From: Ptychodera flava
Lineage: Eukaryota; Hemichordata; Enteropneusta; Ptychoderidae
Length of the DNA: 64,000 nucleotides
Direction: 5' to 3'
Assembly (NCBI RefSeq): GCF_041260155.1
Contig: NC_091930.1
Location: 34,266,070 to 34,330,069, forward strand
Shown here: positions 47,782-56,720 of the stretch, piece after piece
How positions within the stretch are numbered: position 1 is the stretch's first letter
Layout: each line of letters opens with the position of its first letter
Translations under genes and position numbers: made by a program
Notes under the pieces: generated by a model
The model's database searches: none
Told to the model about the DNA's origin: nothing
The model's input: only the letters and a program-made list of their open reading frames with translations

Positions 47782-50058
47782 GTGAGGTAAACAGGAAGAC
47801 TGTACTAGACACAAAGCCACCAAATAGAAATTAGCTTTCTCTTAGATGCTTAGGCTTCTGTGCTTCAAAATATAAATTTAATCACCAGACAGGTTTTGTC
47901 TGCAATCGTTACAATCCCTACCAAATGCTAGTAAAATGAGTATCGTGAAAATAATGTAAGCAATACAATCTGATCTTCTCGATATTCTTGCCAAATTCGA
48001 TTTGATTTTCCACGTAATTTATGAAAATTAAAAATGTTGCCTTATTGTGAAAAACATATTCAAGTGGAAATGAACTTTGTGTTTATGCCTAACTTCAACA
48101 GCTTCAATGAGCCAAGATAATACTGATATGCAGACAGTATCACTGGAAGAGGGAGAAACTGAGTCTGTCCTTAAAATGAAACGGATAAGGGGAGCAGAAC
48201 ACGAGCAGGGTATGTAAATAATTAATTAATAGCAAGATGCATTTGTTTCTGTGTATAGGTATTGAAATAGGAGCTCGGGAAATGGACACACGTCGCTGAT
48301 GAGAAGTTGCACATCTACATGTAGGTTATATTTTTTTCTCTACTACCATAAGATCGACTTATGATTAAAAATCTGTAAAGCACTATGTTACTTCACATAT
48401 GCGACGTAGAATACAATTGTGATATGAACACAAACTTCACGCCAACATATTGATGTTGGTCTATGACAAATACTGTATTATTTCAAAGATATCGATATAA
48501 ATGATAATTTTTAATCTCTAGCATTTGCCTGCTTCACTGGTTTCTCTAACGAACGGCAACACTTACCTACACTTAGCTGTACGTTACCACGATTATTCAT
48601 GGCAGAGATTCGTATTTACAAAACAGTTACATCTGCATCCGTTCATAATTTAATAGCTCCTGGTGAAATGGTTGCAGAACAGGTAGAGTTAACCCCAACA
48701 TCCAGTGATGTTGGAGGAGTTCCAGATGAAATGGTTACAGAACAGGTAGGGTCAACCCCTACATCCAGCGATGTTGGAGGAGTTCAAATCGGACCCGGGG
48801 AGGTGAAAAGTACGAGTCGAAGAAAAAGGCGCCATAGTAAGTATGCAAAGGGATACAAACAGGGATACAGAGGTTATGAAAAAGGGCATAGGGCATAGAG
48901 AATGACTAGATATAAAACGTCAAGAAAGAAAGGGTAAAAGATAAAGAACAATGGCTCATCGGCATCAATAGGAGGCAAGCTAATAAGGAAAGGAAAGGTG
49001 ACACCATGGAACAACAGCTTCGGTCAAATCGTTTCAAATACTGATTGTATTGGACCGACGGAAATTTTACATGAGCCGCTATTACGGTCACTTAGAAAAC
49101 ACGGTATATTGATCGGAAAGTATGAATACCGAACCTACATTTAATTTTTGTCCTCGTCTTAAACTTTCGATAAGATAAATGAATATGAAGAATTTGAGTT
49201 GATCTCACCAATCATTATCAAGATTTTCTCTAAATGATTAGAAATTCCCTTGAGGTATTTGTATCCCCCGTTGAAAATTTAATTTATATCAATGCGGGTA
49301 TTGATGCTGTTTTTAACAACTTCAGGCAATGAAGCTCAGACTTCAGAAGTTGACGTACAGACGGCATCAACGGGAGAGAGAGAAGTGGAATCCGGCTCTA
49401 AATCGAAACAAGCAAGGAAAGCAGAACACATTCTAGGTACGCCTAGTTTTTATGCAACTCAACTCAGACCTAAATAACCGTGGGGGAAAAGAAAATATGT
49501 TCACTGAATGGAGGAAACTTAAGCGTTTTTGTTTTGTTTTTTAAGAAAAGAAGTCTACTGTGTGATCACTGAAGAAGGACTTGCCCTGCCATCAATATCA
49601 CTTTGTCATTGATTTCAAGTCCATCTGTTTTCTCATCAACCGCTAAATTCAATGACAACCCGTTGTTTTATTTTACATGAGAGAAATACAAATTTGCCAT
49701 AATTTTAAAGGAAAGATCACATGAGTAACGGAGCCAAACTAATGAATGTAATCGTTGTACGTTAGTATGACAGAGTTGGTTAGAGCTGCACTGTATGCTT
49801 TTGATATTGACTATACTTCTGTTGGGCTTAAAACGTATATGCAGCTGTACATAAATATTTTCCTTATGTGTTACTCTTCCGGTACCTTTTCACGTTACAT
49901 GTCTACACATAAAAACGACATTGTTTCTGATTGACATTTCACAGTTCCTGCGGGAGAAGTACGAGAGTCGGCACAAGTAAACCCAGTATCTTCTGGCATC
50001 TCAGAAGATCCGTCAGAGAAGAAAAGTACTAAGCGAGGAAAGAGAACCTCAAAAAGTA

Positions 50059-50148
<90 letters not shown>

Positions 50149-53100
50149 CTTTCTTTCCTTTAAGTATCTATAACATTTCAAAGTAATCAGTTCATTTCCC
50201 CCTCTTTCACAGCAAAATCTTTCGTTGATGAGGGTAGTGAGGAAGATAAACCAACAACATCACAGGCAGCGGGTTTTGCCCAATCCGATCGTCAGATAAA
50301 TCAGGGGGTCAACGTCTATGACCAAACTGCCGGTAAGTAGCCATATGAACGAACTTACCTACCAAGGATCACTTTAGGCACATTTTTTGACTCAAAAATT
50401 GTTTTGACACTCTTGTGGTCGGCCAAAGACTTATTATAGGGACTTATTTTAAGCTCGTGGTGTAAGGAATCTCTTCACCATTTTTTTTTTTTTAATGTTA
50501 CTTTTTCCCTTAGAGCGTACCCGGGGATGGCGAACATTTTAAATATTAAACATTGTTAAATGTTGTTAGGTACTTTTCCTCTAGTTTTGAACTTTTCGCT
50601 GCGAACCCTTATTTCTATTCTGCATTTCATTAGTAATTGTATGGTTGAAAGTGTCATTGAGAGGGTTTGAGCAAAAGTTAAAATTTTTCACTTTCGATGG
50701 AAATTCTAGTTTAAGTGACAAATCGTGTACATAGATTTAGAAACTTGTCTTTGAGTCCTACATAGGAATTATATATTCTTGCAGTGAACATATATACATT
50801 CAAATAGCCACACAACCACCCACCAACCTACCTACCTACCTACTTACCTACTTACCTACCTACCTACCTACCTATTGGTAGACATGCAGGGTAAATATAC
50901 TAAGATCAAAAGGATAGCAAAAGAAACAAAGTGCGTGTATGGGTCTGGGCTAGCAATTTTGACAGTTGTGTAACCTCCTGTCCCATTCAGCCAGCCAAAA
51001 CTGAATCGATGACATCGATTTGAATGCATGTATTTATGTTTCTTTGTATTGTTGTGTTTCCGATTCACACACCTGTAGCCGTGTGGAATGCTTGGTTCCA
51101 ATTCTGCGACAATGTACCAAGATTGAAGCACCTTGTTCAGAGGACACGAGAGACTCTATCCTCAATGAATGCTTCCGCAAGCAGGAGCGTTCTTTCTTTA
51201 ACGAACAATAAGTAACCGTCTAATATCAATATCCCCGATATATATGAAGGAATCGTTTATTTTCTGTCATTTTTAATTTAAATCAGGAGACAGCATTTCT
51301 AGAGGAAGCAGATTGGATGCTACTCGACCACAAAGAAAGGCTAAGAAATTTGCTCTTTCCAGAATGTGGAAAAAGAAGGGAAAAAGACAGCGACAATCGA
51401 GTAAGATAAATCAATTCCAGAATGATCTTTTTAGCAAAGTAAAGACCACTATTTTGTGTTGTGTTGAATCATTGGAAAAAGTAATTTTAAGTTTCTATCC
51501 ACACCCAATTAAACTGTCTGTAGCAACATTATGTGATTAATCGATATCTGTCTTTTGTTTTGAAAAAAGGTGTGCTCGTTGATTGTTAAATTTTCACTAA
51601 AATTAAGAATACTATCTCATCCTGTTTCACCAACAAAAGAACACAGGGGAAAAGAAACACTTTCGAAATATTACTACAGCACATTAAAATGTTACACAGT
51701 CCAGGAAATAACGTACACGGCGGCCGGTGGTTATTTCCATCAATATTGTAATTTAAGAATTGAACGACACTGATTATTTTTCATTAGCGATATGAACATT
51801 CTAGTGTGATCGTGTTTTGCGACTTGCCATCATTGTAAATATGTATTTCTCTATAGCATTGTAAGTCACTCGGTGACTGAAAATTTGATTGCTATTACAG
51901 AGGAAATTGAAATAAAGGTGAAACCAGTTGGTATTATCCCAAAGAAAGGCAGAACTGTAGGAGAAGTTAATGATGCGTTCTACTCCAACACACAAACCGA
52001 GATTAATGCCGACCAGTTTGGAAAAGACCTCGACAATCGCCACAAGAACATGCAGTTACAAAAGATTGGTAAAAGCAGCATTTCCTACGTCATGACGTGC
52101 CGATCGCTCGATGCCCTGGAGTCCCTAATGGATAGCTACAGAAACGAGGGTCTTCAGAGGACAGTGACGACAACATTCGTGTCTGATCAACTCCTGGGGG
52201 ATATTGGAGCTATCTACCTTTCATTGGGCGTATCGATAGATTATGAAGAGTACTATTTATGCCAGGAAGAGCTCAAAGATACAGAAGGTGAGTTTTGAAA
52301 TATCAGTGTACTGGTGATAAGTCGAAGTATAGACGTAGGGAGAGGCAGAGATATGGAGGGAGACACAGACAGACAGGGATTAATTGTGTTGAACTCCCTA
52401 GTACACAAATTATATTTGTGTCTCTCTTATTATAAGAATAAAGCAAGACAGACTTAAAATAATATGTAACAATGCAATGTTAATGTTCACCTTGTGATGG
52501 CGCATTTTACTGTCTTAAAGGCCAGTTGCTAATACTGGAGTCGTGTTTTTGATTCCAGTCTTACCCCACAGCTAGTTTTTGCACATGATTTCTTAAAGGG
52601 ACAAAGTCGGCAACTTATCATAAATTTTGTTTGATTGGAGATACTACTTATATCGTTTGACATATTGAAAGATAATGAATAAATGGGTGACCATGCATAT
52701 ATTCAACCCCGGTTACAGACACGAAACATGAAACCATCGCGAAAATGAATTAATGGTCATGACCATTAATTCATTTTTGCGATGGTTTCATTTAATTTGT
52801 GTAAAACCGGGGTCGAATATATGCATGGTCACCCATTTATTCAGTATCTTTCAACATGTCAAACACTGTATGAGTAGTACCTCGTATCAAACAAAATTCA
52901 TGAAAAATGGCCGACTTTGTCCCTTTAACTATCACAGCTAGTTTTTCCACATTTCTGAAGTACTCATATGATATATTTTGTATTCACATCTATAGACGCA
53001 GATATACTTGGAGTAGAATCCAAGGAACCAAGAATATCAGCTGACAACACGGACGTCACCGACTTGCAGCAGAAGAAACTTGAAGAGATAGAATCGATGA

Positions 53101-53718
53101 ATGATAAGATGGAAAGGGAGATCAAAACAAAGCAGATGAGTAATAGTGTAGAACAAAGTCAGAAAAGAGAGAAAGTGAAAAACAGAGATATCCTCAGAGC
53201 AATGGAAAATAAGGAAAAGAGAGATTGCGATGCTAAAATCGATGAACTTATGAGTGAATGGGTTCATATTAAGAGTAATTTGACAGATGTTAGTGAAATT
53301 CAATCTGGATTGGTTTTCACTAGACGGCAACTCATTCAAAAGGCAGGAGCTATCATACATGAAGTCGACATTCCCTTAGAAATAAAGCAAGAGTTACTCC
53401 TAGTTTTCCAGAAATTTTTGCCTGCAGGTCCAGAGAAGACCACCGAGCCTGATCCAAAGCTAGTGATTGAAGGCAGTGTACTGATGGATTACGTGGAAAA
53501 CACAGTTCACGATGCCGACATCCCAACAGAAAGGAAGCAAGAAATAATACAGCGATTCAGCGACTTCATTAAGGACGAGTCGAAAAAGATGACAGTTAAA
53601 GATCGGCTGACTGCGCAGCAAGTGAAACTCCAGGAACGGGCAAATGCGATTGTCGATGATGCAAATATTCCCGATCAACTGAAAGAGACCTACGTCAATT
53701 GGAGACGAGTTGAAAGAG
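46416..53718 (+). CDS. Multi-exon GT-B-like / TRADD-N-like protein (whole gene model)
   Basis: Nine coding exons joined at GT-AG introns, all in phase 1: 46416-47781, 48102-48209, 48657-48836, 49326-49436, 49945-50055, 50213-50332, 51287-51400, 51901-52287 and 52996-53718. Together they give 1073 uninterrupted codons. Order: GT-B glycosyltransferase-like domain (1-455), basic Ser/Glu-rich linker (456-703), basic lead and TRADD-N-like domain (704-832), coiled coil (about 855-930), three ~50-residue repeats (about 940-1073). TRADD-N domains are known in metazoan cell-death and immune proteins and in bacterial conflict systems, so a cytosolic role in innate immunity or apoptosis is inferred. The C-terminus may be made by splicing to 53838 or by reading through to 53900. 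The exon chain is strong evidence of a real gene; the function is not shown. Confidence 0.72.
48102..48209 (+). CDS. Exon 2: linker
   Basis: Acceptor AACTTCAACAG, donor GGTATGT. Residues include TDMQTVSLEEGETESV and a basic run KMKRIRGAEHEQG. Phase 1 at both ends. Similar in length and pattern to exon 4, which suggests exon duplication. Confidence 0.62.
48657..48836 (+). CDS. Exon 3: linker with internal 22-residue repeat
   Basis: Acceptor TTTAATAG, donor GTAAGT. Contains two copies of a repeat: EMVAEQVELTPTSSDVGGV and EMVTEQVGSTPTSSDVGGV. It ends with a basic patch, STSRRKRRHS, that could act as a nuclear localisation signal. Phase 1 at both ends. Confidence 0.65.
49326..49436 (+). CDS. Exon 4: linker
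   Basis: Acceptor ACTTCAG, donor GGTACGC. Encodes EVDVQTASTGEREVESGSKS and QARKAEHILG, matching exon 2 at the DxQTxS, ES and AEHxxG positions. Phase 1 at both ends. Confidence 0.6.
   Translation, partial: AMKLRLQKLTYRRHQREREKWNPALNRNKQGKQNTF
49945..50055 (+). CDS. Exon 5: linker
   Basis: Acceptor GACATTTCACAG, donor AAAAAGTAAGG. Encodes VPAGEVRESAQVNPVSSGIS and a basic end KKSTKRGKRTSK, resembling exon 3 (PGE, EQV, TP.SS, then a basic run). Phase 1 at both ends. A GA repeat begins 5 bases after the splice site. Confidence 0.6.
50061..50146. repeat. (GA)n microsatellite in intron 5
   Basis: 86 bp of pure GA, starting right after the donor of exon 5. A purine tract this close to a splice donor could affect splicing and vary between individuals. 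Confidence 0.95.
50213..50332 (+). CDS. Exon 6: acidic/Gln-rich linker
   Basis: Acceptor with a strong pyrimidine tract (CCCCCTCTTTCACAG), donor GGTAAGT. Encodes KSFVDEGSEEDKPTTSQAAG and AQSDRQINQGVNVYDQTAG. Phase 1 at both ends. Confidence 0.62.
50333..51286. other. Intron 6, with a possible skipped exon
   Basis: A 954-bp intron. It contains a CCTA microsatellite (50826-50874) and an exon-like stretch from 51080 with acceptor CACACCTGTAG and an open frame VWNAWFQFCDNVPRLKHLVQ, then RTRETLSSMNASASRSVL, before AAGTAACC. Its donor would be phase 2, not phase 1, so including it would break the downstream frame. It may be an alternative terminal exon. Confidence 0.4.
50826..50874. repeat. (CCTA)n microsatellite
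   Basis: CCTA repeats with two TTAC interruptions, in intron 6. Confidence 0.93.
51287..51400 (+). CDS. Exon 7: strongly basic linker
   Basis: Acceptor TTTAAATCAG, donor CGAGTAAGA. Encodes GDSISRGSRLDATRPQRKAK, then KFALSRMWKKKGKRQRQ. Two dense Arg/Lys clusters resemble a bipartite nuclear localisation or nucleic-acid-binding region. Phase 1 at both ends. Confidence 0.62.
51901..52287 (+). CDS. Exon 8: TRADD-N-like domain
   Basis: Acceptor TTGCTATTACAG, donor AGGTGAGT. Encodes residues 704-832. A basic lead is followed by KIGKSSISYVMTCRSLDALE (758-777), SLMDSYRNEGLQ (778-789) and LSLGVSIDYEEYYLCQEEL (811-828). The S-x-x-Y-V-x-x-C-R-S/T-L-x-A-L-E-x-L opening, the short linker to a Val/Phe-rich strand, and the closing D-Y-E-E-Y-x-x-C-x-E-x-L helix are the pattern I associate with metazoan TRADD-N-like domains (the N-terminal domain of TRADD that binds TRAF2 in vertebrates). 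The assignment is from pattern memory; a profile search would settle it. Phase 1 at both ends. Confidence 0.6.
52567..52952. repeat. 20-bp direct repeats bracketing the intron-8 foldback element
   Basis: CACAGCTAGTTTTTGCACAT (52567-52586) and CACAGCTAGTTTTTCCACAT (52933-52952) differ at one base and flank the TTAA element on both sides, about 10 and 4 bases beyond its TTAA borders. This is more than the expected 4-bp target duplication. Confidence 0.8.
52597..52924. mobile_element. TTAA-flanked full-length foldback MITE (328 bp) in intron 8
   Basis: TTAA at both borders (52593-52596 and 52925-52928). Ends AGGGACAAAGTCGGC and GCCGACTTTGTCCCT are exact inverse complements. The whole element is one imperfect palindrome of about 160-nt arms, including GGGTGACCATGCATATATTC facing its inverse complement and a central CCATCGCGAAAATGAATTAA pairing with the stretch ending GCGATGG. 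In the pre-mRNA it would fold into a long double-stranded hairpin. Confidence 0.85.
52996..53718 (+). CDS. Exon 9: coiled coil and three ~50-residue repeats
   Basis: Acceptor CACATCTATAG. Encodes residues 833-1073. A Lys/Glu-rich coiled coil (about 855-930) precedes three repeats whose best-conserved parts are IIHEVDIPLEIKQELLLVFQ (952-971), TVHDADIPTERKQEIIQRFS (1002-1021) and IVDDANIPDQLKETYVNWRR (1051-1070): spacing 50 and 49 residues, core hhxDAxIPxxxKQE. Each is probably a helix-turn-helix. I do not recognise the repeat. A donor GAAAGAG then GTATGT follows at 53719, again phase 1. If unspliced, the frame runs to 53900. Confidence 0.65.
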
Positions 53719-53900
53719 GTATGTCACTCCTACAGACTATTATGACTATTATTACCGTACTTTCTCCTTTCCTTCTCGTCAAACAGTTTAGCATATACTA
53801 CTTTCCACTGACATTGGAAAATGCTGCTTTTCCTAGACAAGAGGGAATTCTGATTAAGGCAGAAGGCGCCTCGAAATTGAACGACTTCAACTTTCGCTGA
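53719..53900 (+). CDS. Alternative C-terminus: readthrough with membrane segment
   Basis: If the donor at 53719 is not used, the frame continues 60 codons with MSLLQTIMTIITVLSPFLLV, a credible transmembrane helix, then a tail ending ASKLNDFNFR. If it is used, an acceptor TTTTCCTAG at 53837 leads to DKREF and a stop after a 119-bp intron, giving a soluble protein of 1078 residues against 1133 for readthrough. The last part of the readthrough tail lies in a dispersed repeat (from about 53868), which argues that it is a recent or accidental extension. Confidence 0.4.
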
Positions 53901-54205
53901 AACGTTTCGTAAGGAATCTAAATTAAGAATGCAAATCATGGCCCACTGTGCAACACTTTTTACTGAAGAAACAAATACTTACCGACGCTTTCAAAATGGT
54001 TTCATTCACTAGCTAACACTGTGGAGAAAAACACATTTTCGATTATCAAAAAAATAAGCCATTCAAATTTTTGTTACTCCATGAGCGTCAAAATAATCCT
54101 CGACATGCGGTAGACCTGTATAGTACAGTAAAAGTTTGAGAGTCGCATGTCTTTAAGGTGCCTTATACCTAATCTGCTCCGATTTCACAGCCGTGAGAAT
54201 TTGGA
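53868..54205. repeat. Diverged copy of the unit A/B flank repeat
   Basis: Matches 4140-4380 and 7990-8360: CTCGAAATTGAACGACTTCA against CTCGAACGTGAAAGACTTAA, AAGGAATCTA, GAGAAAAACACATTTTCGAT and AAAGTTTGAGAGTCGCATG. It shows that the 'flank' of the segmental duplication includes a dispersed element, and it forms the 3' end of the GT-B/TRADD-N gene. Confidence 0.65.
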
Positions 54206-54264
54206 CTTTACCAAGGATCAATTATTCAAAAAAAGTCATGATTTACACTATTTGGTATCGCCGA

Positions 54265-54270
54265 AATAAA
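54265..54270 (+). promoter_or_regulatory. Possible polyadenylation signal
   Basis: AATAAA about 365 bp after the readthrough stop, the first good signal downstream of the gene. Position-based inference. Confidence 0.3.
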
Positions 54271-55130
54271 GTTTTGACAGCTAACGACATACAACTGCAG
54301 TGGAACCCTTACAGCCAAATTACGCTTAGAGATTTTCGTTTGTCGAGATGAAAGAGCAAACTAAATAGTACAAGAAACATAAGCTTCATTTATAAAATGA
54401 TGCACTGGGACGAAAGCGAGAACTCGAACTTGTTTTTTTCTGTATTATGTAGTGTAATGATCGCATAGCATAACTCACCTTAATGTATTAAAATTGACTA
54501 CATAGACAACTACAATAAATTATAATTTCGAGCTCTGTTTGAAAAGAAAACAGCGCCCTCTGTGGCGACTTGTCAGAAATCCATTCTCGGATTAAAGTGG
54601 GTCTTGTGACTTGTTACCATAAGATCCCACGAGAGTAGTAACTCTGCTTTTCGATTGTAATGGGCAATGATCTTTTCAAACACGCCGAACATCAAAGCTG
54701 ACACTAAGGAACTTTAGAGTAAGTTTTGGTTTCAGAAGTAAAACTTTAGCAATTTTTTTTCAATACATGATAAAAAAATTATTGACAATGACATAGGCTG
54801 AGATTGTTATTGAGAACTTGACAGTGGAAGTAACTAAATTAAAGTCAAAATGATGATTTGATTTTTTGGTAAAACAATGAAGTGGAGGTACAAAAGACCT
54901 GTCTGTGACTCATGCCCGTATTGGATTGGATTGTGAACAAGTAGGCATTAGTATGAATGGCATAGGGTTATGTTATGCAGAACTAGGTGTGTCATGTACT
55001 GGCTCTTGAAATGTAAAAAATTAACATATCTGCAAGAAACAAACTTATCAAGGCATGTCTGAGTAATGGCTCTTGACATAAAAAATCAAAAGGCAGATAT
55101 GAACCAAAATGCCCCTGTGTTCAGTGCACA
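54271..55130. other. Intergenic, no gene seen
   Basis: AT-rich, without supported reading frames. No further exon with a phase-1 acceptor was convincing. Confidence 0.35.
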
Positions 55131-56113
55131 AGATACTACCGATACTGCCAAATGCCTTTTTTGACTCTTAACTCTCTGTATGATAAACATCTGCAACAAA
55201 GTTCATCAGATTTTGTGCATTCATTCAGGATATAGGTCTATTATTAAAAAAAAATATTTCCCTGTTTAGACGCCTGACTTCACCACAGAAAACAATAGGG
55301 TTGGTCCAAACTATGGTGGTGAAAGCCAGGCTGGGCTGCCTTCCTCATAAAAATAATGGTCATTAAACAAGGCAATCAATCAATCAGTTGACAGGATGTT
55401 GCTGAATGCTTTTGCATACCATTATACCGCTGACTGACAGATTATCACCTGTGCCATGTTTCATAAAATTTGATGCGGTGATTCTAGACATTCACCATAA
55501 AGCCAAAAATTCAATATGTATGTAAATTAGCAAGTAATTTAAACGATACTGGTAAATGTCACTGCATTCCATTACATTACTGTAAAAACAACGTACGTAC
55601 CAAATTTCATCAAATTTTTATAAAGTACTTCTGGACACATCACTCTATTTAGGAAATTTCATTAAATATGCAAATTAAAAATTAATTAACATAGCACTGA
55701 TAAACGCCTTTATTCACTGTTAAAGGTATAAAATGCAAGTTCAACATCTATTCCAAGATTCATGAAATTGAATAAAGCATTTATTGAAATAACCTAATTT
55801 TGAAAATTAGTTCAATATGTAAATCATCATTTATTTGACATGATACTGCTAAATGTCTTTGCATGCTATTACAAGGCTGTGAAATCAACATCTTTGCAAA
55901 GTTGCATCAAATTTGCTGCAGCATTTGTAGACATATCACACTAATTATGAAAGTACAACAAATAAGCATGCTAGCAATTAATTGACATGATAATGCTTTA
56001 TTTCTGCACACAGTCTTACAGTACTGAAAGATCAAGGCCTGTACCACGTGTAATCAAATTACATGCATTATATCAGGACATAGTACAATGATTATGAAAG
56101 TTCATTCAATATT

Positions 56114-56222
56114 CAATGCTATTGAACCACTCTTTTTGGGATTGGAGATTTAGCCGAGCGGTTCTCTCTGTGGCCTCTCCACTAGGCGACTGATGCCGTA
56201 TGTTGTGGGTTCGAACTAGCCG
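56114..56222 (+). mobile_element. tRNA-like SINE head inserted in the satellite
   Basis: Same sequence as 1146-1263: GCTATTGAACCACTCTTTTT, box A-like TTAGCCGAGCGG (56150-56161) and a box B truncated to GGTTCGAA (56208-56215) followed by CTAGCCGT. About 12 bases between box B and the end are missing compared with 1141-1263. Removing it restores the ~150-bp satellite spacing, which confirms insertion. Confidence 0.75.
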
Positions 56223-56262
56223 TATATGCAAATTAGCAATTAACTGACATGATACTGCTTAA

Positions 56263-56447
56263 AGGTATACAGTCACCTGTAATCTAAATATGCCCATATA
56301 TGGTCAAAGGGGCGTTCCTTGGTATTCAAAATGCCCATGTTAGGGCGCTGTTTTTAAAAAGCAGCCACCCGCTTAAAATCTGTGATTGGTTAGATTTTCT
56401 CTTTCCATGGTAACTGTGGCAAAATTGGAACAGGTGACAGTATACCT
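56263..56447. mobile_element. TTAA-flanked MITE (185 bp) in the satellite
   Basis: TTAA at 56259-56262 and 56448-56451. Inverted ends AGGTATACAGTCACCTGT and ACAGGTGACAGTATACCT (one mismatch). The uninterrupted satellite unit at 55842 reads GATACTGCTAAATGTCTTTG where this one has GATACTGC, TTAA, element, TTAA, TGTCTTTGC. It is therefore a precise insertion at a TTAA (or TAAA) with 4-bp duplication. Confidence 0.85.
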
Positions 56448-56720
56448 TTAATGTCTTTGCAAAGAGTGACAACTTTGGTAAATGAACATCTGTACCAAGT
56501 TTAATCAAAGTTGAGTCAGTATTTCTTGGCATATCGACCAAATTATGTCATTCACTTAATATGCAAATTAGCAATTGACATATGTCATTGTGTGCTATTA
56601 GAGCTCTGTGTGATAAACATAATTACAAAGTTTCATAAAATTTGTAGTAGTCGCTCCAAAAACAGAGCTTTTTCCAAAATCACTAATTATGCAAATTAGT
56701 ACTTACTATGCATGCCACAC

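Larger units (their letters stand above)
55137..56720. repeat. AT-rich satellite, period ~147-150 bp
   Basis: The phrase GATACTGCTAAATGTCTTTG and its variants occur at 55395, 55545, 55694, 55842 and 55989 (spacing 150, 149, 148, 147), then at 56251 after a SINE insertion. Each unit carries TATGCAAATTAG-type sequence and a CCAAGTTTCATCAAATTT-like phrase. Units are quite diverged. A hairpin insertion (GCCTGACTTCACCACA facing TGGTGAAAGCCAGGC) lies at 55272-55330. No gene. Confidence 0.75.
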
